Program-made: the position numbers and the translations under genes
From: Scalesia atractyloides
Taxonomy: Eukaryota > Streptophyta > Magnoliopsida > Asterales > Asteraceae
Reading direction: 5' to 3'
Length of the DNA: 64,000 bases
NCBI GenBank assembly: GCA_947069175.1
Contig: CAMTDV010000015.1
Location: 23,328,249 to 23,392,248 of the forward strand
The notes under the pieces: model-generated
The model's input: the letters and a program-made list of their open reading frames with translations, nothing else
Told to the model about the DNA's origin: nothing
Database searches by the model: none
In this document: piece after piece, positions 24,031 through 35,645 of the stretch
Layout of the letters: every line of letters starts with the position of its first letter
How positions within the stretch are numbered: position 1 is the first letter of the stretch

Positions 24031-24104
24031 ACAAGTTATGACCTGGCACACACACAAACAAACACATCTCCCTGCAAATTGAAACCCTTGAAACACCTTC
24101 CTGA

Positions 24105-24127
24105 CCCCCCCCCCCCCCCCCCCCCCC
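24105..24127. repeat. C homopolymer (23 nt)
   Basis: An uninterrupted run of C in the last SDR intron, followed by an AC-rich stretch. Its length is unlikely to be reliable in any assembly. Confidence 0.9.
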
Positions 24128-25581
24128 ACACCACACACACACCAACGGTTTAATAAGTCAATTTTCAGGTTATTATTTATTTTACTTGATATAAATTTGG
24201 ATCATCTAAATGTTGGAATGATATGTGGATATCAAGATGCAACAGTTCCTGTAAGGCTAAAGTATGTCGTAAGTGGAAAGCAAGACGTACGATTTTGAAA
24301 AACTAGGCAGATTTGTGGCGACTCCAGGCGTTGCGGCCCATCCAGGGTGCATCGCGTAGAACCCGATTCCTTTGTCACCATATTTTTCAGCCCATTTTTC
24401 TGTCAATGCTACCTACAACAACAAAAACATGTTCAACATGTAAACTACCCCTTTGAAACCATGAACCATTGGAACACTTCAGCTAAAATCATTCTATTCA
24501 AAGATTCCGATATACTATTTCAGTCAGTAATATCATTTTTGTACTTATAACTAAAGCATTAACTAATTTTTGTTGGATTATAAACATAAATAATTTGTAT
24601 TATTTATCAACATATCGTATGTAAGTATCAGTTTATGTATTGGTTGTAATTGTAACAAACAGTTTTTGGCGCCAAACCAAACACAACCGTTATTCATAAC
24701 CGTTGATGTATGTAATATATAAAACACAATGTCGGACATATCTGAAATTCACCAAGATATCGACAATTTTATTCGTTGGTATCCAAATTCAGTTATATCC
24801 GTGTTTGTATTATTCTGTGGTTTGTGTTCAATATCCCATCAATTTCAACCAAAAAAAAAGTGTCTGTGGGTCAAACCGAACAGTTTTTTATCAGTCACAC
24901 ACCTTCCCGTCCCACCCATCTTCCCACCTCTAGTTGACACGTTCCGCATTATATTTTTTCATGTAAAAAGAATATTAATATCTTCGAGACCAGACATGAA
25001 GATAAGATACCTGTACCCGTTTGTTGCGAGCATACTGCTCTACTCCATTAAATTCGCCACTTGAAAACTGCATTACAATGAATTCATCAGTCTACAGAAG
25101 TGGATATAATTTTTCATTTGCAGGTATGTGGGACCTACAAAATGAAAAAAAAAAAGAATATAAAAGGAACCTAAATAATGTCTATGAACCTGCAAGTCTG
25201 TGGTCAACGGAGCTGTATACATTCCACCCGAAGCTACTGTAATAACACGGGCATCAGGTTGAGATTTCTCTAGCAATGGAAGCATTAGCTCTGTCATGCT
25301 ATAAGTCCCTAGTACATTCACCGCAAAATTCATTTCGTATCTGTTTTTTATGGGAAAAAAGGAAATAATATTGTCAATTAAGTGGCTATAAAGCGCGCAG
25401 TGCTCGTAAAAGGGAAAAAGAATGGATACCCTTCGGATGTCGTCACTCTCGTGTTCTCAAGTAAGCCAGCATTGTTAACCTATAAAAGAACAAGGGTTCT
25501 GAACAAATATATAACCCAAACAAAAAATGTGTACATAAAAAGAATAAAAATAAACCAAAACAGCATTGGTTACTGGCTATG

Positions 25582-26060
25582 TAGCACGGGGACTCCATTT
25601 ATGTGGCCGTATCCGTCTCGGGTGCTTGTCGGGGATGGAAACGCCATGGGTACTCGTCGGGGACGTTTCCTAAACGCTTCCATTGTCGGGGATGTATCTG
25701 GTAGAAGTATCCAGCCCGTTTCCATTTATTTTTAGGGTTTTAACCCTTCAAAATCCACAACCGGCCATTAAATAAATAGACCTATCATATTCGGCTTCTC
25801 TAATCTCTAAACTCTCAAGCCTCATCATCTCTAATTCTCTATCGATTGCCGATCTCTCACTAGATGAACCATAATTTGAAAATGATTAGATTATTGATTA
25901 TTAATTACCTTCGGAAGATGTAGTATTTTTTGAATTTGTTTCATATATTTTTATTTTTTATATTTTTTATTGCCGTACCCGTATCTTGGAATTTGGAGTT
26001 TTGCAGTTCCTCGTTCCCGTATCGTCCCCGTACCCTGATCCCGTACCCGTTCCAGTGCTA
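25582..26060. mobile_element. hAT-like MITE in SDR intron 4
   Basis: Ends are TAGCACGGGGAC on the left and, reverse-complemented, TAGCACTGGAAC on the right. Inside, near both ends, are repeated CCCGTATC/GTACCCG motifs, the usual subterminal repeats of small hAT elements. The text GGTTACT(T)GGCTAT occurs on both sides but is not a clean 8-bp duplication. No coding capacity. Confidence 0.5.
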
Positions 26061-27619
26061 CTTAGGTTACTTGGCTATTTACAACTAATGTATTTAGTCT
26101 CTAAGCTTTTGGTTTTTTACAAATTTGTCCAAAAGTTAGATCTGTGAACATTTTATATGTCCCTCTATCTGAACTATTTTTAAGAGAATAACAAAGTTTG
26201 TAGTGTAAAGGTAATCCATTTGACTCCAGAAAGTCAAATGTGGACTCCTAAAAAGTCACACGTTGACTCTAGTGACTTGATCTTCTTTTGTGCAAATAAT
26301 AAATACACAAATTTGAAATATGAAAAGGCGGTTACCAGCACATGAACAGGAATATCCTTTTCCTTAAATCTTGAAGTAAACGACTTGATATCATGGACAG
26401 AAGAAAGATCGCAGACCTACAAGTCATATAAGACGGTTTTTAACTGCTTAATACAATGCACAGAAATCAATTCACATAGTAAGTACTATTAAGTGAAATG
26501 TTTGGTGTTGGAACAAAATATCAGTTGATAATTAGTGGTCATATAAAAGATTAATAGAACTCGTCAAATGGGGTCGAAGGGGTAAAAGTCGCCAAAAGTC
26601 ATGTTTAATTCATACAACCTCCTAAATCATATATTCAGAGATATAATTATATTATTCATATTTTTTCCCAATAATAGTTACGCATTCATTATGTATGAAA
26701 CAATTAAAGTTGTGTAAGTGGGTCAACTCAACCAACCCGTACTGAAAAGAAACCAATACCAACCCGAATAACCCGACCTCCCCATTTAGCCACATCTAAT
26801 ATCCAGACTTAATGTCCTAAAGTAACAACAGTGTTTACAACTAATAATCCATGATTTGACACTTAAAGCCAAAAGTAGACTCCTTATGATGCGTGGGTAC
26901 CAAAAAGATTAAGAAAAGGCCGAAAACCATACCTCCAAGTGAACATTTTGGTTATTGGTGCTCGACTGAATTTTAGAGACCGCATCTCTCCCCTTCCCTT
27001 GTTTCGACAAACCATATATACCGTTGCTCCTCTGGTATCATATTCAAAGCAATAAAACGAAACATCTGAGACTATATGCAAATACTGTCTGTCCAGAAAA
27101 ATAATCCCAAACTGGACTCTCATATTCAAACATAATACTTTCTTGTCAATGTTATTAAACAATCTTCTTTTTTGTCATTAACAAAAATGACAACTTTTTG
27201 AATAAGATAAAACACCTCGATGCAAGACCTTGCGCAGTGGCATAACCGATACCGGAATTAGCTCCGGTTACTACGCAATTTTTTCCATCTATTCGTCTAG
27301 CCATATCTTCTGGATTGAAATTCTTGGAGTGTTCCCTGGAAATATATGTGTCAAGAGACAAATTCTAGTTTTGCAACACGAAAATATCCAATGGTGAAGC
27401 CATAAATCAAGATGCATATACATTCATCAGTGGCCATTTTAAAACAATAAAACCTAGCTAACTTAAACAAAAAAAGAACATGATAAAGATACAAACTGAA
27501 TCATAAAACCTAACTTTTAAATACCAGACTCCTGAAAACAAAAACAAAACTCAAGATAAAGGATTACAGATTATTGTTCACATAATCCATATTGGTCATA
27601 CTTTGAATCGAACTTTCCA

Positions 27620-28090
27620 ACGTATATTTTAAGGGTGTGAATTTTTGACCCGACACGAACCTAACAAAAAATTCACAGATTTGGATTTAGTCTAAATAGG
27701 TTCGGGTTCGTGTTAGTTTCAAATTGAACCCACAAACATGTTTAGCTAAACAGGTCGTGTTCATGTCAATCCGGCGGGTTTGCGGGTGGACCCTTTTAAC
27801 CCCTTTATTTATATTTAAAAGATGTGTTTATGCATAACTCAAAATATTTGGGTATTTTTTATGCAAATATTTAAAAGTCTAAAACAAATTGGCATGCTTT
27901 AAACGTAATTGCTTAAAAAATAAAATAATATATAAATTCATACCTTAAAAGTATTAATAATGAAAAAGAATTAAACAAATTATTTTTGGGTCAAAAAGGT
28001 CATGTTTGTGTCCGCCAGCAACTACATGTGTTATGTTCGGGTTCATGCAATCATGTGTGTGACATGATTTTCGAGTTACAACCCTAATAT
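27620..28090. mobile_element. Putative hAT-like MITE in SDR intron 1
   Basis: The left part (AAGGGTGTGAATTTTTGACC) and the right end (reverse-complement TTAGGGTTGTAACTCG) are loosely inverted, and the interior is filled with GGGTTCGTGT/GACACGAACC-type words. The look is that of a non-autonomous hAT element, but I could not define an 8-bp target duplication. A related scrap lies near 23510. Confidence 0.35.
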
Positions 28091-28929
28091 ATCGGTTATA
28101 AGCAAAAGTAAAAGTTAGACACAGTTTGCCCTAATTTTCTAATTTAGTCACATAATATTGACTGTTGAGAATCACCAATAAAAGGTACAACTTTGCAATA
28201 ATAATAATAACAATTACCTAGTATAACATAGATTGGTCCTAACATGCACCTAATTAGTCACACCCATATTACTCTAAATGCATCAGTTGTACATAAATAA
28301 AAAATTCTTCTTTTCAGGCTTCCTAGACCAAATTGGAAATTAAAAAATAGTTAGATGCTACAATTAGCAATTATCCCTGTTTATATAATTCAAATTCATA
28401 AATGATAAGCAGAAAAAAACTTATTAATATCCATACTCAAATGACAATAAACTAAACAAAAATCAAAACCCCAATTCACCATATACTCACAAGAAGCCAG
28501 ATTTGGTGAAATTGAGGTACCCATAAACCCCAAAAGCAGTTGATCTCCATGCCTGCATCGAATCAAATCCAAAAAAAAATCAAGAAAATAAACCCATCAA
28601 ACAGTTTTACCCACAATGCAAAACTGATGAAAGTTTTGCAATAAACAAGAAATTGGGGATGAATTTGACCTTGAGGAGGAACATTGCAAGTGATTGAAGT
28701 GAAATTCGGATGTGAATTCGCAGAGTAGCTTTTGAATTTGGTGCCGATGGTTGCATCAGATTTTGACACTAGCTCCTAGATTCTTGGGGTATAGAAGACT
28801 TGAACGTACAAGAAGAATTAAATGTTTGTTTGAAAAAGTGTTTGTAGTTGAATTTTGCTACGAACACCTTCATTTTACCACACATTTTTTTATCATCAGT
28901 TGAATATTCTGATGGTATGTTTTGGATTC

Positions 28930-29270
28930 AGCGGCGCGAGTCGGGCGGTGGGTACTGACTAGCGATTAATTTGGATTATTAGAAATTAATTGCATTGAGA
29001 TTTTTATATGTAATTTTTAGTTATATATATACATAAACATTTATATATGTAGTTTTCTAAATTAGACATGTTTTAACCACTCACTGACCCATTTTTTTAA
29101 GTAACTAAAAAGGAATTTATAAGTTTTGGTCGAAATTTGGCCGGCGCCTGGCCAAAAAATTAGCCAGAATAGGACCGTCATTGACCGTCTAGCGATTAAT
29201 CGGCCATTAATCGGTAAAACTCTGATTAGTGATTAATCGGCGACTAATCGGGATTTTTACAATCATGTTT
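28930..29270. repeat. Repeat region with GATTAATCGG words
   Basis: GCGATTAATCGG-like words recur (about 28960, 29192, 29235) with GGCCGGCGCC near 29140. It is probably a decayed small transposon just upstream of the hAT element at 29328. Its boundaries are not clear. Confidence 0.35.
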
Positions 29271-29327
29271 GGATTAGACTTTTGAGTTGAATAACAAACA
29301 CCATGAGTTAGATAGTTGGGTTTAGTT

Positions 29328-30406
29328 TAGAGATGGGCAAAATCGGGTCTTTTGAATACCCGGACCCGGTTCCAACCCGGACCCGGTTCCTCATGCTAGT
29401 CAGTAGACCCGGTTCCTCTGTGGAACCGGTTCCAGTTCGTACCCGGGTATAAGTTTTTAAATGTGGAACCTGTTGTAACCGGTTCCGGGTATTTTGGAAC
29501 CGGGTATGGTAGGAACCGGGTACGGGTAGGAACCGGTTCTGTCGAGTCTTGTCAAGTCATAAAAAGCTGCATTTACTATTAGGAACCGGTTCCTAATATT
29601 TGAAACTGAATATTAACTTTAAAATCGGTTTTTTCTTGTATTTAAACCTCATTCTCTACACCACTTCTAATTTCATTTACTTACTACAAAAAATCAACAC
29701 TTTAACCACTTCAAATCTAATACTATCAAAGAGATAACGATGGCTTGCAACGATGAGGTCGTGGATGTTTTGGAAACCAAAAGAAACCCCATTATTTGGA
29801 AGCACTTTGACTTGTGCTTGATGTCGGATAGCCATGAAATGGCTAGATGCAAGGGGTGCGGGGCCAACTCGACGTTCAAGAAACACACCAACCGCCATTG
29901 TCCGGTGACAAAAGCGAAAAACAATGAAAAGGGTGAAGCATCCGGGACCGGGTCATCGAAAGTTTAGTTTGTTTTATGTATTGTAAACCCATTTCTGTTT
30001 TATGATTAGTATGTTTAGTGTTTTATGTGTTTTGTTTAACATTTCATGTTTAGGTTGTTTGTGCAACCGGGTACTTGTTTTCGTAATAAATAGTTTTATG
30101 TTTATGTATTATAACTTGTTCTAGCAAAGACTTATAAAAAAACTCACATTAAAATTATATTGGCGCCGGGTCTGGAATGTTACCGTAGGAACCGGGTATG
30201 ATAAGAACCGGTTACGGGTACCACCTGGGTACGGGTTGGAACCGGGTTCCGGAACTTATTTTTTTCCAAAAATGTGAAACCGGGTAGGAACCATCGGGTA
30301 TTTTGAACCTGGAACCGGTTCTACTATATGTCGGGTAGGAACCGGAACCAGTCCCAGGTAGGTTCCACCGGGTGAGGTTTGGAACCGGTTATTATGCCCA
30401 TCTCTA
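29328..30406 (+). mobile_element. hAT element derivative with BED finger ORF
   Basis: Terminal inverted repeats TAGAGATGGGCA (left) and its complement (right) are flanked by a perfect 8-bp duplication GTTTAGTT (29320-29327 and 30407-30414). Both subterminal regions are crowded with ACCGGGT and GGAACCGGTT words, typical binding sites for hAT transposase. Only 1079 bp long, it lacks the transposase catalytic and dimerisation domains but keeps an open frame for the N-terminal BED zinc finger. Mobilisation would need a full-length relative. Confidence 0.92.
29740..29967 (+). CDS. BED zinc-finger-only protein from a hAT transposase
   Basis: A 75-codon open frame from a clean ATG to TAG inside the hAT element. 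Residues about 18-52 form a BED-type finger: W and F in the N-terminal part (IIWKHFDLC), CKGCG, then HTNRHC for the second metal pair. In hAT transposases this domain binds the terminal repeats. The rest of the transposase (RNase H-like core, hATC dimerisation region) is absent and the protein ends in a short basic, Ser/Gly-rich tail. It could bind the many subterminal repeats of its own element without cutting, but expression is not shown. Alternatively it is simply the surviving first exon of a deleted gene. Confidence 0.6.
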   Translation: MACNDEVVDVLETKRNPIIWKHFDLCLMSDSHEMARCKGCGANSTFKKHTNRHCPVTKAKNNEKGEASGTGSSKV

Positions 30407-30469
30407 GTTTAGTTCCACAACAAAGACATTTCACTGGGTCCATGAAGCCCAATGGGCCCTTTAATAACG

Positions 30470-31059
30470 CCCATTGAGAGTACAAAATTTAAATAAATAG
30501 AGGGTTGTCTAGGATCGAAACACGACCATATTCTCAATAGATAACATGTTTAGACAAAAAAAGGGTGTTTATGTTTTACAAATATTGATGGGAGAACAAT
30601 ATAAAACAAAAGCAAGAAAGATTAGAGATAAAGCATGGAAGTTAAGGCTAGAAATGAATAATATTTTTTTTCAAACTAAGAAAACTATATATAAATAACG
30701 TACTCAAATTAAAAAGAATGAAATATTCATTAATACTACTTTAAAAGAAATATTATCGTATGAAAAGGTTATAGTCGTTTAAAAATCATGGGGTAAGTGA
30801 GTATATGAGTACATAATATTGAATCTTTCTATAATACCCTTGTCTTTGACTGTTTCATACACTTGGTACAAATTGCCTCTTTTTGTTTGAACGGCAAAGA
30901 ATCTCATGCGTAAACCTACCCTGCTCGGCCTATATCCAAGGTCAACTCCTTGAACGCCGTGAGACCGTGCCTCTTGATGTGCGGGAACCGGATGGAATCC
31001 GTAAAACCTCGTCCCCAGTCAGGTTCTTTACCGGGATTAAAGCCCCGATTCATCCCTTC
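30470..31059. other. Unassigned segment, GC-richer at its right end
   Basis: 30470-30880 is plain AT-rich DNA with no feature I can support. 30885-31059 is clearly richer in GC and open on both strands (for example a 71-codon - strand frame with the phrase GMNRGFNPGKEPDW). I do not recognise it. It may be retroelement internal sequence next to the relict LTR that follows, or transferred organellar DNA. Confidence 0.3.
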
Positions 31060-31886
31060 GGTCACACCCCAACTGATGGCGGGATCATCGGGACATGAGC
31101 GAATGGATGATTGCTCAAAGCACCATAACAATTGAAAATGACAATATTTGAATAAACCATTTTTATTTCATAAACTCAAATTCATACACTGTCAAAAGAA
31201 AAGAAATTACATCAATTCAAATATTCAAACAAAAGAAAAATAATTTATTCGTGTGTTTCTAAATCCACCTAGAAGATTTCTTGAACATTATCACCAATTC
31301 CCTACAATATATGAATAATAAGGGTCAACAAAATAGCTGGTGAGCATACAAGTTTAGTCTACACAATATAGAATAAAAGGTCTCAATCTAACATGGCAAT
31401 TTGTATACTACTAGCATGTGTAAACTATCAATCAAACCAAGTGTCCACTAGCATATCCTTTCTACATAAGGGAACATGTCGTAAAAGATTGAATACTTAA
31501 CAATACCACATAAGGGTAGTGTGCTACTCCTATACCGCTATAATCATTAAGGTAGGCGATTGAGTACACAAGATTGACTTCTAGCATGTATGTATGACAA
31601 ATAGCATGTATTTATAGGTGCGTTTTTATAATTTCATATATTGCAACCCAAGTGTGTTTAAAGGAAAAATGGTTCGAGTATACTCACTGCTTGCGAGTGG
31701 TTTCCACAAATGTGAGATGATCGTTTTGAGAGGTTGAAGCACCAATTTATCCTAACAAGGATGAACAAGGTGTGTAAGTAGAAGGATTTAGAAATTAGAT
31801 GTAAATGAGATTTAAATAAGAATAAATAATAATAATGTATGAAAATACATAAAAATATTATCTTGACTAAACACTCACTTCAGACA

Positions 31887-31940
31887 TTATTTATTTATGT
31901 GTATTTCGTGAAATTATTAATTTATGTGTATTTCGTGGGT
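31887..31940. repeat. Short tandem duplication
   Basis: TTTATGTGTATTTCGTG occurs twice about 35 bp apart within the relict LTR. Confidence 0.7.
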
Positions 31941-32338
31941 ACTATTTCACCCATTAGAAGTCAAAGTATGAGAAATTTAGTCTAAGATAAATGTTTACCT
32001 TTGCACAGAATTTCCACCATAAATTAGTTGGTGTCATAGCTAGGTTTTATATATCTTTAATACATAATAATAAATAATTTTTTGACAATGATAATTAAAT
32101 TGCAAGTCTAAATAAGTAAATAACAAAAATTAAAAGAGTTAGTACTTTTATTTACTTTTAGTATGTAATAATAATTAATGTAATTGTAAGACTAAATAAA
32201 TAAATGACAAAATTAAAAATATTAGTAGTATGATTAGAAGATTTAGTTGTTAGTAGCATGATTAAAGAGTTAGCATGAGTTAGTAATGTTAGACATGGTA
32301 ATAATATGTTAGTTAATAATATTATGTAGGCTAGGCAT

Positions 32339-32383
32339 GAATAATAATAATAATAATAATAATAATTATAATTATAATAAGTT
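32339..32383. repeat. AAT microsatellite
   Basis: About nine AAT repeats followed by ATTATAATTATAATAAG drift. Confidence 0.85.
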
Positions 32384-32966
32384 AGATAATATAATAGTAA
32401 TTAGTAATGAGTTAGTAATGTAATGACCATGTCATAGAGGTAGGATAAATGCCATCCATTGTACCCCTTTGTTACACCAAGAATCATCAACGTAGGTGAT
32501 GATCTTGGTTGGTTATGTATAAAATATAAATGACATAAAATAATGAAAGGTTGAAAGTTATAAAATAAAACCCAAGATTGGTCCTTATTTTGGTGATACA
32601 CCATCTTTGTTTACCATGGCAAACATTTGGTGACATTCCATAAGGATTTCTCCAAGATGAGGAAGTATGAATAAACAAAGAAAAACAAGAAGAAGAGAAG
32701 AAGGTGAAAGGAGATGGAATTCACTTTCAAGATGGAAGAAGAATTCTTTGAGAAATGGTAAAGAAAAGGGGTGGAATGAGTGTGGTATTTATAGGAAAGA
32801 GATTAGGGTTTAAGGTGGTGAAAAAAATATAGAAAGTTGAAAATTGATCCATTAATATATTTTTTTAGTTTTTTGGCTTAATGTCATGGGCTTGTTTGTT
32901 TTATGCATTTCTCTTTTGTTATTTGTATAAATTTGAGTTTCCAACATAATTTATAAATATAGTATG

Positions 32967-33179
32967 TATCATGAGGTATAGAGAACAATAGATATAAAAA
33001 TGATGTTTTTGATTACTTAGCTCACCTTGATTACACATACACATGCCCCATTTATAGAGTACTAAAACAAGAATATAAGGAAAGACAATAAATGGCTGAG
33101 CTGGAGTCTTGGCTGTAAAACAGGCTGTTATGGGCTGGAAATCTCAAAATATTCTTCACTTATTCTCTTCTTTCCGACA
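32967..33179 (-). repeat. 3' LTR of Copia 3
   Basis: On the - strand it begins TGTCGGAAAG and ends CCTCATGATA, so the LTR ends TG...TA, not TG...CA. A TATA-like CTATAAATG lies near 33055. Confidence 0.9.
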
Positions 33180-33211
33180 CTCCCCCTCAAGTTGAGTAGT
33201 GGGGTCACCAA
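33180..33211 (-). other. Polypurine tract and last pol codons of Copia 3
   Basis: On the - strand this reads, after the ACCAA junction, codons for a tail like DPTTQLEGEC, then GAGGGGGAG beside the LTR. It is the detached end of the pol frame that is cut at 42727 by the Gypsy insertion. Confidence 0.75.
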
Positions 33212-34295
33212 TGTCACACCCCGACCCGCAGCGGAAAAGGTGATCGGGGCATGCTTGGGTTATCATCAAAGCTCATGACATTTATTTTAACGTTTCATAT
33301 TCATTAATACACTTTAATGGAAAATTACAATCAATATTACATCATGACCTAAATATCAATCTAGGCTTCATTGTTTTCTTCTAAGGCGTTTCCTATGTTT
33401 TCCTTGCTTCATCCTGTTCACATGTATCATGTGTAAAAAGGGTTTTTGGATCAACAAAAAGTTGGCGAGTGAATCCTATGGAAAACATTTGAACAAGTTT
33501 ATTTAATTGATTATAAAATAAAGTGCACAACCACACATGAGTAAAAATAGATGTAAACTTATTCACCAATCAATTTAACATTAAACATTACACACATGAA
33601 CAATAATGGATCGTTTAGAGGCACGCGTTGCTCAACTCGTCTCTTACGAGGAACTGATGGGCCTAATGAATGAATTGCATAAACTTGACAATATGAAATA
33701 CATAACTACAAACAATATAAACTCAATAATACACACACGAACAATAATGGATTTGTTTTGAGGCACGTGTTGCTCAACTCATCTCACACGAGGAACTGAT
33801 TGGCCTAATGAATGAATTGCATATAAATAGACAAAATGAAATACATAACTACAAGCAATGTATACAATCTAAGTTTAGATCACAATATGGTATGGCACAA
33901 GTTTAAATAAACGAGTTACTTTTATGACACATGACACACCCCAAAACGTGTAATTAAAAAGGGGAGTTGTAAGATTCACTCACAGTGGGTGCGTTCGGTT
34001 GATGATGTTGAATGCACGCGAAGTGGTTTTAACCACGAGTGAAATTAACCTAGATAATGGCATAATGTTTCGGTAAGTAAATGGGTTTTATTAATCCATT
34101 TTAGTAGGATTGTTGGGTGTATTTTTATGAGTTTAAGGCTATTTTCTAATCTTAAAAATGTTATTTTTAAGTATTTTTAATTGATTTTTAATTAAAATAA
34201 ATAAATAAAAATAATAAAAAAAGTTGACTTTTTTGACCGTTGACCGTTGACCATTGACTGTTGACTTTGACCGGTTCGTATGCGTATATGTGTGC

Positions 34296-34370
34296 GCTGA
34301 GTGAGGCTCGAACCCGAGACCTCCCGTTCGCGTGCACGCAGCTCTACCAACTGAGCTACGTGTCTAACCC
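34296..34370 (-). other. tRNA-like module 1 in the LTR
   Basis: On the - strand: ACGTAGCTCAGTTGGTAGAGC (A-box and D-arm like) and, about 30 nt later, TCGGGTTCGAGCC (B-box and T-loop like). Spacing suits a tRNA of ordinary length, but the acceptor ends do not pair and the T-stem is imperfect, so it is a tRNA relic, not a tRNA gene. The same module is in the other LTR at 41187-41261. Confidence 0.6.
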
Positions 34371-34459
34371 GAAATATTTCTGTTTTTAATTATATTTATA
34401 TATTAATTAGATTAATCCGAAAATCAACTTATTTCTAAAAAGATTTTTAATCAGTGACT

Positions 34460-34875
34460 CGGTGCGCTCCACAGGTCTCGAACTCGGGACCTGTGGTTTA
34501 TGTTAACACACAGTCCAGCGTGGACTGTGTGTCCAACTTGTTAAGTAAACTGGTTTTTATTATACTTATATACAAACTAAACATTTCCATTTATGTCTTA
34601 AATAAAAAGTTTAATAATTGTCCGGACCGGTGCGGTAGCCCGGACTCGAACTCGTGTCCTGTGATTAAACATACACACAGTCCACCGCTGGACTGTGTGT
34701 CTATCTTGGTTATTATTCTGGTTTTTATAAACTTAACATATATCAGCGGTGACTCCGGTTCGGTTAAAAAAAAACATTTTTATTAAGGCAAGCATGCGTG
34801 GGACAAGATTCGAACTCGAGACGTTTACGTGTTTAATGTGCACATAGTCCACCGCTGGACTGTGTGTCTAACCCG
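34460..34875 (-). repeat. Three further tRNA-like modules in tandem in the LTR
   Basis: Modules at about 34460-34540, 34625-34710 and 34795-34875 each have, on the - strand, a CAGTCCAGCGGTGGACTGTG arm (A-box position) followed by a CGAGTTCGA stretch (B-box position), then AT-rich spacer. In each, the D-arm-like part is a near-perfect palindrome. Module spacing is about 170 bp. Copies occur at about 41360-41770 in the other LTR. One base is missing in the first palindrome of the left LTR (34515). Confidence 0.55.
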
Positions 34876-35565
34876 AGTTATAACTTGATTTAAATTAAAC
34901 TTATACGTTACCGAAACTTCGTCTTCTTCGTCAGTCTTAACCAGAAACGATGACTGACTGGTTCGAAGTTTTAATCATGTTCGTTAGTGTCTGGTGGTTA
35001 ATTACATGTGAGATATATAAAAAGAATGAAAGATTTAAGCGTAAGGTATACCGACTGGACTTCTCTGTTTCTCCGGCAGAACTCCGGTGACAGCAAAAGA
35101 TTCCGGCGTCGTGTGTCTTGCGGCAGAGAGTCTTCAGCAAGCTTGAAAAGGATGTGGGTGACTTCGGTATAAGCTCAGGGGGTTCAGTAAGGCTCAGAAG
35201 TGAAGGGCTCGGTTTTCCGGCGAGGTGCAGAACTTTTCCGGCGAATGGAATTACGTCGGGTAAAGGTGCGGTTTTGAGCGAAAAAGCTTGCAGAGGTTTG
35301 AGGGGGTATTTATAAGGCAGGTCATCGATGAATTTGGTCTGATTTCCGACTTGATTCGTCGGTTAGAAATTCTCCGGCGGTTATAGCTTGTGTCGCGGAC
35401 TCAGGCGTCGGTTATAACCGATGTAGTGATTAAAGTTTACGTTATAACTGAAGTAACCGTCCAATCTCGCGAGATCACCGGGATTTCCGACGACTGCATT
35501 TGGGCGCGCCGATTTTGAATTCGAGAATTATAATATGTATTAATTGTTTCCATTAATTAACAAGG

Positions 35566-35645
35566 AATACAAGTGGCGCAGTGGTTGAGTGTGTGGGTGT
35601 TAAGTCGTTGACCCGGCTGACTGACCCGGGTTCGAAACCCGGCAG
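35566..35645 (+). other. tRNA-like module 5 in the LTR (+ strand)
   Basis: AAGTGGCGCAGTGGTTGAG resembles an A-box with D-arm, and CCCGGGTTCGAAACCCGG forms a perfect 5-bp T-stem with a 7-nt loop. The whole is near tRNA size but lacks matched acceptor ends. In the right LTR (42457-42536) the T-stem is damaged by two changes. The layout is like the tRNA head of a SINE. Confidence 0.6.

Larger units (their letters stand above)
23707..28558 (-). pseudogene. SDR family (DHRS12-like) dehydrogenase/reductase, nine exons, two frame breaks
   Basis: Exons on the - strand: 28558-28491 (ATG, WRSTAFGVYGYLNFTKSG), 27335-27216 (Rossmann motif TGANSGIG), 27031-26933 (ATVYMVCRNK), 26418-26336, 25479-25430 (VNNAG), 25340-25190 (NFAVNVLGTYSMTELM, ITVASGG), 25067-25011 (YARNK, the YxxxK of the active site), 24412-24291 (FYAMHPGWAATPGV) and 23905-23707 (stop TGA). 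All junctions are GT-AG. Order and motifs match plant proteins annotated as dehydrogenase/reductase SDR member 12, presumed NAD(P)H-dependent, substrate unknown. Exon 3 is 99 nt where 100 keeps frame, and exon 4 is 83 nt where 81 keeps frame (extra CT near 26400). The shifts do not cancel. It is either a recent pseudogene or a real gene with two sequence errors. Introns hold MITEs. Confidence 0.82.
31060..32800 (-). repeat. Relict Gypsy LTR, related to the elements at 33212 and 55394
   Basis: It starts GTCACACCCCAACTGATGGC and continues with CATCGGGACATGAGCG and ATTGCTC, closely parallel to the LTR start at 55394 (TGTAACACCCCAACCGATGG). Later text such as CGAGTATACTCAC (31676) matches CGAGTGTACTCAC at 56087. 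The far end is not recognisable and may be cut by Copia 3. The orientation is inferred from the related LTRs. Confidence 0.5.

Noticed and set aside
24105..24127. C run as a structural element (i-motif/G-quadruplex)
   Set aside because: Possible in principle, but homopolymer length is unreliable and it lies in a decaying intron.
34296..34370. A functional tRNA gene
   Set aside because: A-box and B-box are present, but the acceptor ends do not pair, the T-stem is imperfect, and it lies in a duplicated LTR.
35118..35315. A conserved 65-codon LTR protein (also at 42010-42207)
   Set aside because: Its duplication only reflects the two LTR copies; no domain or codon bias supports translation.
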